From positions 1-64,000 of the forward strand of contig MU385952.1 of assembly GCA_022497145.1 (NCBI GenBank): a stretch of 64,000 nt of DNA, read 5' to 3'. This document shows, piece by piece, positions 34,786-46,782 of the stretch. The notes under the pieces were generated by a model. It searched no databases, was not told where the DNA came from, and saw nothing but the letters and a program-made list of their open reading frames with translations. This DNA is from Rostrohypoxylon terebratum (taxonomy: Eukaryota > Ascomycota > Sordariomycetes > Xylariales > Hypoxylaceae). Within the stretch, counting starts at the first letter, position 1. The number at the start of each line of letters is the position of its first letter. Position numbers and translations under genes: made by a program.

Positions 34786-36677
34786 TTACATGCCCTCGAA
34801 ATCACCACCGAGGTCGTCTTCGTCCAAATCTCCTTCTTGTATCTCCTTTGCCATCTCGCGCTCGCGCTCTCGTGCTTCTTGAGCATTCTTCAGTTCGAGG
34901 CGGTGCTGGTTCATTGGGAAACGCATGGCCTGTGAAGAAACCAGTTAGCTCTGACTCGCTTTAAATGTTAAAAGAACACAGTGAAAACATACCTTGACAC
35001 TCTCGTCGTGAAGCGCAAGACAGGCTCTGATACGGTCGTGGAACGCTTCTCCAGGTTCCCGAGTAGCGTATACATCACCAACCTCCTTGCTCTTCATAAA
35101 ACCCCTCTCCCGATCTAGCGTCGCCTCGATGACACCATCCCGAATCGCCTTTGCGACAATGTATTCAGCACTCTCTTCACTACCAAGGTGTAGGCGGATG
35201 CAGATGTCACGTAGCGAGATACGGCTGTAGCTCAAACTCATCATGCGGATACCCGTCTTGATGACGTTCTGGCGTAGGCGTAGAATAAGCGAGTACGTTC
35301 CATCGCGGCGGAAAGTATCGGCGTGGTCTGCAATCGTCAACTCAAAGTCCTCCAAGTTCCCCACTCGTACAGCCTGGACAAGCAGGAAGTATGGGTGAAG
35401 AGCTTGCTCCATAGTAGGGGCGCGGAAGGTGGCGCGCTCGGGGATGTCACCCATGAGCAGCTCTACGACAAGTAGGAGCTTTGTTGCAGTTTGCGCAAAT
35501 CCTAGAGCGCAAGAGCTCGCCGGCGCTTTTCGCGTGGCCGCTGTTAAGTGCTCGTGTGCTTCCGTGTATCGTAGCTGAATGGCCCGAATCCTGCCGAGGT
35601 AGTAGAGGTAACGCGCGACCTGGTTGTTGGCAGCATTCTCGGGGAATTGGGTGTGAGATACGAGGAGGTCGGCTTGAGAGATGTGGGAGGTTAGGAGATA
35701 GCTTCGAAGAAGTAATACGATGACCGAGGCCTGTATGTCAATATCCTTGCGCAGCACGGCAGTCCGGAGAGCCGCCAACAGGGTCGGACGGATCGCAACG
35801 ACCGGAGATTGGGGAGACGGCGGCAACGGAGCGAGCTGCTCGCAGAATAGAGAGTAATAGAAGTAAACCTTGGCGGAGAGCGAATCTAGAGTTCGGCGGT
35901 TCAAAGAGTGAATGCGCTCAGAAAGATACCTAGAGAAATCGAAGCCCAGCTGGAACTGCTTTGAGTCAAACAGATAAACCTGGACAAGGATGCTCAGGAA
36001 AATATCGATCTCAGGAATGACTTCTTTGCTCTCCTTCTTGGCACCGTTCTTAGCTGCGGCTTTTGGTTCACTGTCAATCTCCATCTCGGCACCGCCCGAC
36101 TGGCGACCTAAAGGCACATCTGCTTTTCCGATCGCAAGCAGAAGCTGCTTGGCGACGTTGGCAGACGAGCTGGTAGGAGAGAAAGTCTCTGCGATGACCT
36201 GGGCGAGGATATCGGGAGTGAGGCGTTTTCGGAGTGAAGAAATAGATCTTAAAGCCCTTAATGTGAATCTGGCATCGAATAAAGTTACCGCACGATCGAT
36301 GAGGGCGAAATTACTCTTGATATCTGGAAAAAAAAAAACACGCGTTAGATTATGTAATGCACGGAGGTTGTGCGGATGATGATACGAGTCATACCTGTGA
36401 TGGCCTGGGTAATGGGGTCAACCTTGACCTCGAGATCTTCCGGCTTGTCTACGTCCATGTCGACATCCTCATCGGCATTCGGAGGTGGCGGTTGAGAAGA
36501 TTGCTTTGTGGTCTTCGAAGGTGGTACGACGACGGTCATATCCTCTCCCTCCTTGACGCCCTTCTTTCCCTTGCCCTTCAATGAAGACTTCTCGTCGGTC
36601 ATATCGACATCCTGGTTGTTTCTAATACCGTTCTCGACCGGCTCGTTGCCGTTTGAATGAGGCGTTTTCCCTGGCAT
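34786..36677 (-). CDS. rpn3: 26S proteasome regulatory subunit Rpn3 (PSMD3)
   Basis: Non-ATPase subunit of the proteasome 19S lid. Exons 36677-36395, 36323-34993 and 34929-34786 splice in frame to 585 aa. The N-terminal 95 residues are acidic and Lys/Pro-rich. The body is a helical repeat array (I-K-S-N-F-A-L-I-D-R-A-V and later A-R-Y-L-Y-Y-L-G-R-I-R-A-I-Q-L-R). The PCI domain follows (about 380-510), with H-P-Y-F-L-L-V-Q-A-V-R-V-G-N-L-E and a winged-helix end I-S-L-R-D-I-C-I-R-L. The tail A-M-R-F-P-M-N-Q-H is typical of Rpn3, then a charged helix and an acidic D-E-D-D-L-G-G-D-F-E-G-M end. An insert around 150-180 (E-P-K-A-A-A-K-N-G-A-K-K) is variable sequence. Intact. Confidence 0.95.
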
Positions 36678-38929
36678 GTCTGCGTCTGAAATAAAACTGG
36701 AGATGGAAAAGGGGAAAAGAAGTGTTGGGAATTTTGTTGATTAGGGATGGATTCGGATGATTGTAGATCGGGCGGCTTGTCGAATTTTAGGCCGGGTGGA
36801 ATGGGAAGCTGATGGTTAATTGTTGATGGATTATTGATGATGATGACGATGCTGCAGACAGGTGATATCGCGAGGCGCGCTCACGGTTGGGACCCTGCAG
36901 ACGAAACTGGACTGGTTTGGACTGGTTTGGACGGATTTTGGCAGCTAACCGGAAAAAAACACAAACCAGGTGTCTAGATAAAACAAAGGAGAAATAGAAG
37001 TGCGTGTGAATATGAATACACGCAAATGGGGGGAATAAGTCGCCGTTTGATTGAGAAGTTGATTTTGAGATTGTTGATAATGAGAGATGGAAAGAGTAGA
37101 AGAGAGGATGGAAATGGAAATTGGAAGATTGCTCTACTTTGCTGATTGATGTCGTTTGCAGTTGCTCAGGCTCAAGTGCTCAGTCACAAGGTAAGAGTGA
37201 TGCAAGCGAAAAGCCCCGGAACGAAGGACTGGAGGGCAGTTGTCGCCTGACTGTGCCTAGGTGGTTGCTAGGAAAAAGAGAGAAATAGCGCTAGAATGCC
37301 TAAAGCTGTACCACTATTTACCACTATTTACCACCCTTTAGGTCTATTTGGAGTGCCCTAGGGCCTAGGTGAGTACGAGTGGGTCCGATAATCCGTCACT
37401 GTGCGCGCTGGAGAAGCTCGAAGATGCACTCCGAAAAAGACAACCTGGAAGGCGCCAAGAGCCAAGACAAGAAAAAGTACGAAGCTTTAACCAGGGAGTA
37501 CAAGGAGTTTATGTGCGATACCCTGCATTTTTTGTCATTTTTGTATGTATCTGTTGTATCTATGGTACATGTTTTTTTGGATCTATGCTTGTACCTAATG
37601 CCGGTATCCACCTTACCTTCCATCGAAGGACCCATCTGAGAGTGACGTTTGCGAATTGGTGCCTGTCCAGAGCTTCCACCGAATCAACGATTCAACCTTC
37701 CTTGCTTTTTCCTAAACAACCAACGTCTTCGCCGCATTTCTCATGTTTAATATGTGCGGCACCCGTCCTGCCGTCCTGCTGCTGCATTAGCCACAAGGGG
37801 CTTACTTAAGTCAAATATTACCTAGTACAGTACATCGTCATCGCGATACGTACCTAATATCATCTACCCCAATTTTTAATCTTCACATTCAAAACCACTA
37901 CGAAAAAGTCCGAGGTCTTGTATACAGCCCTGGAGGCTTCATAACACATTAGGTAAAAGGTAGGTACTTGTCAAGTATCAAGACCACCCATATCAAAATC
38001 CCAACCCCGACCCCGACCCCCATAGTACGATATACCTCCGCACCGTCTTCTCCCCACAGCTACCTGGTATCCATCAAGCCGTGTCGTGCCCGGTTATAAA
38101 AATTGATAAAGAGTTCCTATAATCAACTATTAGAGCCCGAACACGTCGAGCGTGCCATTCGTCCATGCAGCAGCCCAAGCCCAACGGCGGCCATTGGCCT
38201 ACGTGCCACATGTCCGCGCTTGACAGGCGTTCGTTCTCCACGGCATTCCTCTCCTCTCCTTTCCTCTCCTATCTTTTCCTATGCCCCCTTCTATCCTTCT
38301 TCCCCGGTCGGACACGGTCTTGTAAACCCGATGATCCCCCGGCGCAAGTAATTGCCAATCTTGCTTGGGATGGAACCGCGAGATGCAGCCAGTCAGAGCG
38401 GGTATGCCGCGCATTTGGTGTCTGGACCTCCGTATCGACTCTGTCCAAAGTAGGTATTTATATCGATGTTACTATGACCTATTTGGTCCTTTGCTCGATA
38501 AGGAGAGAAAGTAACTTCAAATCAATATATCACCATTCACATGCCTAGAAAGTTCAAAAGCCAAGTACTTAATAATGTAATCGCATCATTATGTGCATCT
38601 AATCAGCCATCTAACATCTATGACTGAGTACTACCTAGGTGATCCGCGAAGAAAGGTTTAGGTAGATATTTTGACCTGCTCGACGCCCCGTGTGGGTATC
38701 CTTGAGATCGAGTGTCAGACCACGAAAAATGAAGAAAATCCCTGCAAAAGCCAACGAAACTCCAGGCCAATATGTGGGAATCCCTTTTGCTCCTTCCTGA
38801 CCGCCATAGGTGAAAAAATAACCGTATCATAAAAAATTCAAATCAAAACAAGCCCCGAAAAAACTCCGTTCGTCCATGTCATAGTGCGTGACTCATCTAT
38901 CAAGAAATGGGAGAGTGATAAGAGTCCTC
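36678..38929. other. Rpn3 promoter and downstream spacer of TAF12
   Basis: No gene supported. Frames at 37369-37809 and 38103-38548 on the plus strand lack family motifs. Two identical 11-nt words occur in tandem near 37314 (ACCACTATTT). Confidence 0.45.
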
Positions 38930-39220
38930 TCACTTTGCGAAGCTTCCATTGTTGTCGGGCGCCATTCCAATAGCAGGGTCCTGTTCAGTACCGGAAGCCT
39001 GGTTGGTGGGAGGAACGGGCTGTCCGGAAACAGGGCCTTGATTAACGACAGAAATCTTTCTCTTGCGGCTCCTCTTCTTCGAAGCTGCGATGGGAGCAGG
39101 TCGAGGAAGTTCCGGAACAGGGTCAGGGCGAGGTCTGCTGGGTCCGCCAAGCGGAACGGGAATAGAAGCCATATCCTTGCGTCGTGCGTCAAGAAGCTTC
39201 CTGGTAGGGTCGGACTTTTC
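38930..39220 (-). other. Open 96-codon extension in frame with TAF12, after its TAG
   Basis: Immediately after the TAG at 39221-39223 the same frame stays open for 96 codons to a stop at 38930. The encoded stretch is Pro/Arg-rich, begins E-K-S-D-P-T-R-K-L-L-D-A-R-R-K and contains a basic K-K-R-S-R-K-R-K patch like a nuclear localisation signal. It may be translated by readthrough, may be the true C-terminus if the TAG is an error or mutation, or may be 3' UTR. See findings. Confidence 0.45.
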
Positions 39221-41332
39221 CTACTTGTCGTCCTTACCAGGCATGACTTTGGCCGCCTGAACGGCGTGTACCTTCGAGATCCAATTAGCAGTAGGCTGTA
39301 CCTTGCGAACGGTTCGCAGCTCGTCCGACGTGTAACCAGGAATGCGGATATTGTGGACGCGCTCAAGCACGAGCTGCAGATCGCGAGTCTCGAGGACCTT
39401 GCTGCCACGTTCCTTGGCCAAGCGACAGGCTGAAAGAATAACCTGATCAACGAAGTTGTCGGCGACGCTGAGAACAGACTACAATAAATTTGTTAGTGTT
39501 ATAAAATATTTATAGCTTAATGGAAATGATGGACGTACCTCTTCAACATCCGGGGTCAGGTAATTGCCATCCGCGCCGGGTGAAGCACCACCGCAGACCT
39601 GGCGAACAAGCTCATCAAGCTTCTTCTTAGAAAGCACATGTTCGCCCTCGGCATCGAATTGGACGGGGGGCATCTTGTTGATGACAGGCTGGCCCATAAC
39701 ACCACCTCCAAGACCTCCTCCTCCACCAAGCGAAGGACGACCAGGATTGTTGCCGCCGCCGACGCTGACTGGCTGCGGAGTCTCCAATGCCTTGGGTGGC
39801 AAATTCTTGCTAATGGGCATCTTAGGGTTCAATGCTGGGCTAGGCTGAGGATGGGCATGCGAGTGGCCGGGGTGATTGGCATTGCCGACGAGGCCGCTGG
39901 CGCCGGGGGTTGACGCGATGCCAGAACCGGGCGTGGTGTTGGCCTGTCCGGGAATGTTTGTCGACGAGTTTGCGCGACTGACTGCCGCAGCGTGGGTTAG
40001 AGGGCGAACAGGCTGGGGCACAGGTGTAACTTGTTGTTGGCCTGCGGACTGGGGAGTCTGGACGCGTGCCGAGGGTTGAGTTGGTGTGCCTGTAGAAGAC
40101 ATGTTTGCAGATGAAGAGGCTGCAGCCATGGCCGTGTTCACAGGGGGTGGGCGCGAAATACTGTTGTTATTTGGCTCCGTTTTAATTTGAGGTTGAGGAG
40201 GAACTGGGTGTGCCTGTTGCGGCTGCTGTTGTGGAGGCATCGCAGGCGTAACCGGAGTGGCAGGTGTTCCGGGGTGTTGCTGCTGCGGTTGCGGCTGCAC
40301 TTGCGGTTGTATCTGGGGTTGTTGTGACTGGGACTGCTGCGATTGATTAGCGGCGACTGGAGGTCTGGTGGCAGCAAGTTGTTGGTTTTTAGCAGCATCC
40401 ATCGCCGCATTGACTGACGCAGCTGCTGCCTGCATTGGATGTACAGTCGTAGGAGTACTGACACTTTGTTGTTGAATTGGCTGCGGTCGTTGTTGCTGCG
40501 TGTTTTGTGCTCCGGCTGTCTTTAGAATCTGATTCCGTACACCTTCGACAAATCTTTGTGCGTCGCTGTAGTTTTTTTGGTCCTGGAGTTTTTGTTCTTG
40601 GAACTTCTTTACATCCTCTTGTGACAGTTGACCCTTCTCTTGCCGCTCCTTCATGGCCACTTCCATTTTCTGTGATCTGTTCTTTATGGTCTCCATCTGA
40701 ACCAGGAAGCGTATGTATCTTTGCTTCATCTCGTTTTGATATTTCATTATCTGATCGGGCGCCGTCAGCGATTGAGGTGCCTTCAGCTTGTCCCAAGGCA
40801 TTTGGTTGGTGTGATTCATGATGAGTTTCGGCACTTGGATTTGGTTGTTAGTAAGAGCAGGATTATTAGGTGTTGTCGAAGGGCCGCTGGGGTTGTTAGG
40901 CATTTGCGCCTGAGGACGATTCGCCATTTTTTGCGCCTGAGCTTGAGCTTGAGCCTGAGCCTGCGCCTGAACTTGCGACATGGTGTTCTGTGACTGTTCG
41001 TTCTGCGAATTCTGTGGCTGTGGGTTGATATAGCTCGATTGACCAGGTTGGCCAGGCTGTCCCTGTTGAGGTTGAGAACCTGCCTGGTTCTTCGAATGAA
41101 GGGTCTTGATCTTGTTGAAAACCATTCGAGAGAAATCAGCAATTCTGTGTCGAGCCATCTGGTGCTCCGGCGATTCAGGTGGGTTCTGTTCCATCTTGGT
41201 GTACAGATTGCGAAGACCATCTTCATATCTAGTCTTCTCATCGGGCGATAGGTAGCTGATGCCTCGTATCTGCTCGGGTTTGAGGAATCTAACCTGCTGC
41301 CCTTGGGCAGACTGCCCCGGAGCTTGACTCAT
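39221..41332 (-). CDS. taf12: TFIID/SAGA subunit TAF12
   Basis: Two exons (41332-39539 and 39478-39221, 60-nt intron) give 683 aa. TAF12 is a histone-fold subunit shared by TFIID and SAGA and pairs with TAF4 or Ada1. The histone fold lies at the C-terminus and is split by the intron: L-S-K-K-K-L-D-E-L-V-R-Q-V, L-T-P-D-V-E-E, then S-V-L-S-V-A-D-N-F-V-D-Q-V and R-D-L-Q-L-V-L-E-R-V-H-N-I-R-I-P-G-Y. The roughly 550-residue N-terminal part is Gln/Pro/Ala/Ser/Asn-rich, with Q-A repeats (about 120-135), long Q-P stretches and a conserved helix near the start (L-S-P-D-E-K-T-R-Y-E-D-G-L-R). The last residues read G-K-D-D-K before TAG. The plus-strand open frames over this gene are shadows. Confidence 0.93.
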
Positions 41333-41830
41333 GGCGAAGCTTTGCGAAATCGAATTCGAGACCGCGTACTATGTCTGATGGCAAGTATTTGTCATACGAG
41401 AGGGATCGGCATTCAATAACGCTGATGTTGGCGATGGTAGTGATGGTGGCGCGCGGCAGCAGCGGTGGCGGCGATCATTTAAGGGAAACAAATCGAGATT
41501 CTAAGAAAGGGGAAATACGAAGTAAAGATGAACTTTTTTCGATCCACCAGAATTGAAGTTTACAGTCTATCGCCTCAGATTATCCGGTGCAATTGCTCAG
41601 TTAGAGTTCAGAAAGAAGATGGATAGGTTTTGGAAAAGAATTAAAAGCTTTGAAAGCTTCTTGAGAGTTTGTTTGCCCAGCGCCTCCTAGCGCCTCTACA
41701 CAGTAGGTACTACCTGGCAGCCCGCAGACCTTTCTGCTTACGTAAACTGGAAATGGTCAAAGCATAATCTCTATCTCGATAAGCTCGGACTCTACCGGCT
41801 AATGTTAAATTCATGTTTGAAGGGATATGA

Positions 41831-41856
41831 GGGTTATCGGGGTTATCGGGGTTATC
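41831..41856. repeat. Nine-base tandem repeat GGGTTATCG
   Basis: Two full copies and one partial copy in the spacer upstream of TAF12. Confidence 0.8.
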
Positions 41857-42061
41857 AGAGCTGTTTTACGGATTGCTAGATATCCTTTGCGAGAAAGCGA
41901 GCATCTAGTATCTACTTATTCCCAGTTCTGTGAAGCTCACGTGAAATTTATTTCAAGCTTTCATTCCTATAGCAAGATCGTAAAAGTGTAGGACAAAAAG
42001 AAGTATGTTGTTGAAAGCCAGATATCGACTTATTGTGCATACCAGTACTAAGTATCTAGGA

Positions 42062-42082
42062 CCTAGGTCCTAGGTCCTAGGT
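42062..42082. repeat. Tandem CCTAGGT units
   Basis: Three copies of a seven-base unit built on the palindrome CCTAGG, the same word that recurs in many spacers of this window. Confidence 0.8.
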
Positions 42083-42925
42083 AGCTATCTTCTAGACTGC
42101 GCAAAATCGGAGATGGCCTCATAAACTCATCCACCTACGTATGAACCTTACCCATCCAGGCTCCGAGTAGGTACATTCATGTGAAAAGTAACGAAATGCT
42201 AAAATATTGCCACATCAAGGCTAGGTATATTATGAAATAGGATTTCATCAATAACAAACGTCAGACCTGATATAAACACGAAAACCAATGCATCTATTCA
42301 ATCCGCGGATTATCCCTATACCCCTATTCTATAATGTCATAAACAACCTCGAACAAATATGCTGCCCTATACTCGCCGTGAGCGGCTACTTCTATGCAAA
42401 CATCATCAAATATCATCGTCGTCATCGTATCAGATCGTGCGCATCTTCTGCGTTGTCGTCGTTATCGTGCAACCGCATCCCTCCGGTCCAAGTCTATGAG
42501 GTATCTAAAAGCGAGATGAGAAACCAACAGCAGTAAAAACCCTCATCCGGTATTAGGATAAGTCGAGCCACCCGTCGTTATCTCCCAGGCTACGTAGCCA
42601 ATATTTCTATGCAAGCAATTCCAATACATAATGCTGAGATGCAAGCGTGTCATGACCCTATATTCCCCGTGATCCTGTTTAATGACCCGACCACCACTGA
42701 TTTTCCAATTCGTCATAACATAAATCTTTCGTGACAGCTGGCCCCCATATAAATTAAGGGGAGATGCCGATATATTGCTGAGCCAGCTGTATTCGCGTAG
42801 TGTCGTATAATCGTAAAATTGCGCGCCGTGTATTTGTCGGCAACGCTCTAGTATCTGCTCCCCCACGAGGCTTCACAGCGGCCCGGCCTCCCTCCTATCA
42901 AATTTTATAACGTATTTGGTTGAAC

Positions 42926-43837
42926 TCATTCAGAGTCAACATCCATGAGAGTCCAGTACGGTAACTCTCTTGCGAGTACCTCGGCATCTTCCAAGATAAT
43001 CTCGTCGTCGCTGTTCGGCTCCTTGAGCTCCTCAATTCGCTCCGGAAGCGCACCTGTGAATTGAATGCTGCCTCGATCGACCTTTCGCCGCATTCGGCGC
43101 GTCGGGCCGGTTTCGTTCCCTTCGTAATAAGGCAGCACATCCTCTCTATCAGAATCGCTGCCCCGCTCGCTTACTGTTCGCTTGCTGAGACTTCCGGACG
43201 TCATCCGTCTCAGACGCCGTTCCTTACGGCTTTTTTGGAGCTGCAAAATAAATTCCTCGTCGTTATGATCGATATCGGTATCAGAATCTTCAAAAGTGTT
43301 CAGATTCTCGATGCCCGCCATCACAGCCGGGTCCATATCCGGGGGAGGCCGGGATCTCGACCGGCTTCGGTCGGAATTCGCATATTCAACAGCATAAGGC
43401 CGAATAACGTCTAGATGGTCGTCCTCGCCATTGAGGAAGCAATCGTCGCTCAATTCCTCAATGTAAAAGGAAGCCTGCTCGATCTGAATGGCAACCTTCT
43501 CTAGGTGTTGGGTGGGAATCTTTGTTGGTATATCAGAAAATAGCGATTGCGGGGGATCCGCAGACTCATCGGATTCCTCCGATGAAGAATTGGAGGAGCG
43601 AGGTGAAATTTCCTCGGGTCGAGGGGCACGAGTGTAACTAAATTTAGTGCCACCTAAAGGCCGGATGTTGGATGGATGACGTTGATGGCCGTGAGACTTG
43701 GAATGCGGTGGTAGGTGGCCATTGATCATTGCTTCTTTACGGCTGATCTTGGGAGATCCTGTAGTGGGAGTCTCTGGCGGTGATGTAGGGCCCGCTGCTA
43801 CGTGAGCGGTGTCCAGTGAGGGGGTATGCGGCCGCAT
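42926..43837 (-). CDS. Hypothetical acidic Ser-rich protein
   Basis: Single exon, 303 aa; not a family I can name. Residues 1-80 are Pro/Ser/His-rich. A Ser/Glu run (S-S-N-S-S-S-E-E-S-D-E-S) follows, then a structured-looking helix (H-L-E-K-V-A-I-Q-I-E-Q-A-S-F-Y-I-E-E-L), and an R-S-R-S-R-S segment. An acidic, charged region ends in L-Q-K-S-R-K-E-R-R-L-R-R-M, a good basic nuclear-localisation candidate. The C-terminus is acidic with E-D-A-E-V-L-A-R-E-L-P-Y-W. Coding is supported by the long clean frame and the residue patterns, not by homology. Confidence 0.65.
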   Translation of the reverse strand: MRPHTPSLDTAHVAAGPTSPPETPTTGSPKISRKEAMINGHLPPHSKSHGHQRHPSNIRPLGGTKFSYTRAPRPEEISPRSSNSSSEESDESADPPQSLFSDIPTKIPTQHLEKVAIQIEQASFYIEELSDDCFLNGEDDHLDVIRPYAVEYANSDRSRSRSRPPPDMDPAVMAGIENLNTFEDSDTDIDHNDEEFILQLQKSRKERRLRRMTSGSLSKRTVSERGSDSDREDVLPYYEGNETGPTRRMRRKVDRGSIQFTGALPERIEELKEPNSDDEIILEDAEVLARELPYWTLMDVDSE

Positions 43838-46782
43838 GATATCGGCTTCGTTGTGGGAATCGTCTCCCTTCCCGAAAATTGAGATCTTATCAATTCAAAT
43901 GTGACCTCTTGTAATCTCCAATGTGGGGTAGGATTCGCGGGGGAGATAAAAAGAGGAACGAGGGACTTTTTTCTTTTCTTTTTTTTTTCAAGGCGTCAGC
44001 ACCCAGAGCAAAAACCTCCAACGCGGAGAAGTTATTGGACTTCGATAACTTGTCATGTTAATATCCTCGGGATTCTGGTAGGTTGGGGGACAGACACCGC
44101 TTCAATTCCTCCACAAAGGCGATGGAATTGGAGTCGTCTCGCGAAGGTTAGATGAAAATCTATGTCGTAACTCTTCAGACGAAGAGATAGAGGGGTGTGG
44201 CGAGACTTTCCGTATTGAATCGCCGTCTTGAATAGTTAACTTTTTTTTGCCGGAGAGGAAAGATGATATCGACACCATAAGCAATGCACGGACAATGCAC
44301 TGCCAACAGGACAGAGAATCACAGATTGTTATCTCTGAATAGAATTGTTCGAAATATATGTGTAGCGCAAGATAAAAATAAAAAAAGCCCTCTGGAGTTC
44401 TGTGGATCTCCAACAAGATCGCCTGGGTCGGAGGGCTTGACGAACCCAGGGAGAAAAAAAAGAGAATATGCAAGTAGAAAACTTTCAGTGTTGGGATTTG
44501 GGATTTTATTCCAGATGGGGAGAAATAATGAACGGCTTGTATTCCTGCTGTCGGAGCTTACTGCGTATGAGAAGAGAAATCTCATGTGCAGAAACCAAGA
44601 GGGGGAAGGTGTGTACTTGGGGCGGGCCTACCAACAGTCTTATAGTGTCAGGCAAATATAGAGAGCCCTTGAGGTCTACTATCCATGTAGGTAATAATGA
44701 CAATACGGATTGTGAGCGTACCTACATACATACATGCCTAGTATAATACTTACCTACTACCTACATACCTAGGACCTAGGTATCTATCTGGATTCTGCCT
44801 GCCTACCTACGTACACACATACATAGTAATGGCATGCGGCATACGGTATACATGAGGAAATGTACAATACATGAGCAGGCTAAGGTTGCGGACTCCCGGG
44901 CAAGGCAGGGCAGAGGGCAAAGAGGAGCATTGAGAGGAGTAGAGGAACAGAGAAACGGGTCTAGCTTCTCGTCTACCAGCCTATGAGCCAGCCTATGGCG
45001 GAGGATCTCGCAGAGAATGCGGCTTGGGCACCAACGGTCCCGGGACTCCCTGGCTACTTTTCGTGGAAGGCATAGCGCGTCCAGAGAAAATGCGACATGT
45101 ATTCAGTGGGCGGCATGAGGCATATAATGTTGAAGAAAAAACGACGAGTCTGGAGATGGCAGCAAACCCGACGTTGTGACAGGACGCTCAGGACGCTCAG
45201 GACGCTCATGATACTCAGGATGTTCAGTCAGACAATCTTAGCCTACCCCATCCTGCTCATGAGATCCATGGGCGGTAGTCATGTATAACTGAGCTGTTCA
45301 GCCGGCCCTCTTAGAACGTGGACGCTGACCGAAAATAAAGCCATTGGCTCGTAAGACTATTAACACTGGTTAACAGATGCTTAGCATACCTCTGCACTGA
45401 ATCACTGCATATCTAGCATACCTAGGTAGGCTGCTAGGTAATTAATAATGAGAAGCCCTAGAGGCGTATCATGCTTTCGAAGGAGGGTCAACAGGTCGAC
45501 GAGGATCCACGATAGGTTGTACGAGGGAAGATCAAAAATAGACAAGGGGGTCAGGTAGCAGCGCTCATGGAAAATCGTGCCCAATGATTCGAGCAAAGGG
45601 CCCTGCGGCAGGGAAAGGAAGAAGAGAGACGCAGAAAAAAGGCAGAAAGATGCAGGCGTAGTGGAGATGGGAAAAATAGACTGCTTGGTTGTTGATGAGG
45701 TCAGGGATACCCCGAGTCTGCAGGTTCTGCAAGTAATATAATGCCAATGTATCGCAACCATTTTATTATCTCCCCGTTTTTTTTTGTTTTTTTTTTTTTT
45801 GCACCTTCGCAATGCTTGAAACCGCTGTGAGGTGGCGGATCCGGCTCTGCGGTGAGCTGAAAAGAGGATAGGGCGTATTTTTTTCTCTGTACTATTTCGA
45901 ATACCGCCTTTTTCTCTCTTATGACCGCTAGAACAGTTTCAAAAGTTCGTCCCATGTAAACCTACTAGACCTGCTAGGTCTGCCAGACCTGCCTACTTAG
46001 GCGGAAGGGAGGATGTTGTCCGACGGGGTGGTAGATACTAGGCACATAATAGTATCTGGATGGATATGGATGGATATGGACGGATATGGATAGCAATTAT
46101 GTTGTATTAATAGGAGGTATTCACGGTTATACATACCATTTGGAGGATCTGTATCATACGGCAGATTCAGATCGAATTAAACGCCAATAGATCAAGCAAT
46201 TGTAGTAGTTTGAAAGCTGACGAATAAAGAAGACAGGGATCCAAGACATTGATGATGCAAGATGGCAAAAGCCGCCAACCTGACCTTTAACATGGAGTTC
46301 GAATCTTTTTTTTTCGTTGATGAAGATTGGAAGATCGAAGAATTGGAAATTTCCAATTGAAATTGGCCTTGGCCAGCCTGGCTAGGGTAATTGATAACGA
46401 TTCATGGTGAGCACGATAAGCTTAGCCACAAAGTGGGGTTTGAGGGGTTTGTGTGGCTAGGTAGGTAAGGTCGGAAGGGGGCAGCAACCTCACGATTTAG
46501 AAGGAAGCTGGAGGGCTGGAGGGGTTCCTTAGGACCTTAAGGCTTAGGTAACACTTGCACCGTCGCGACGCCCTGTGGTTGAATTCAGACATTAAGTTCA
46601 ACGACGCGAGGCAATTCCAAACTCAATGACCCATTTATCAATCACCTGCGGCTTAGGTAATTTGATTGGTTACATTGGTCACTAGTAGTAAAACAATTCA
46701 TTACCATTTTCTACTTTCCTCATTGGTTGGTTGCATCAACAACGATTCAACTTGTGTGCTATAAACAAGCTACATCATCATC
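43838..46782. other. Long spacer upstream of Spc34
   Basis: The flanking genes point outwards, so both promoters lie here. No gene supported. Many short frames overlap on both strands. Features seen: several poly-A/T runs (44460, 45779-45800), dense TACCTA/CCTAGG words at 44750-44815, and a nine-base repeat at 45181-45207. Confidence 0.45.
45181..45207. repeat. Nine-base tandem repeat AGGACGCTC
   Basis: Three exact copies followed by a degenerate one (to about 45220), in non-coding sequence. Confidence 0.8.

Larger units (their letters stand above)
41333..42925. other. TAF12 promoter and spacer
   Basis: No gene supported. It contains two small tandem repeats (41831-41856 and 42062-42082). 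Frames at 42288-42866 lack motifs. Confidence 0.45.

Noticed and set aside
38888..41251. Long plus-strand open frames opposite TAF12
   Set aside because: They are shadows of the Gln/Pro-rich coding strand; only the minus strand shows histone-fold motifs.
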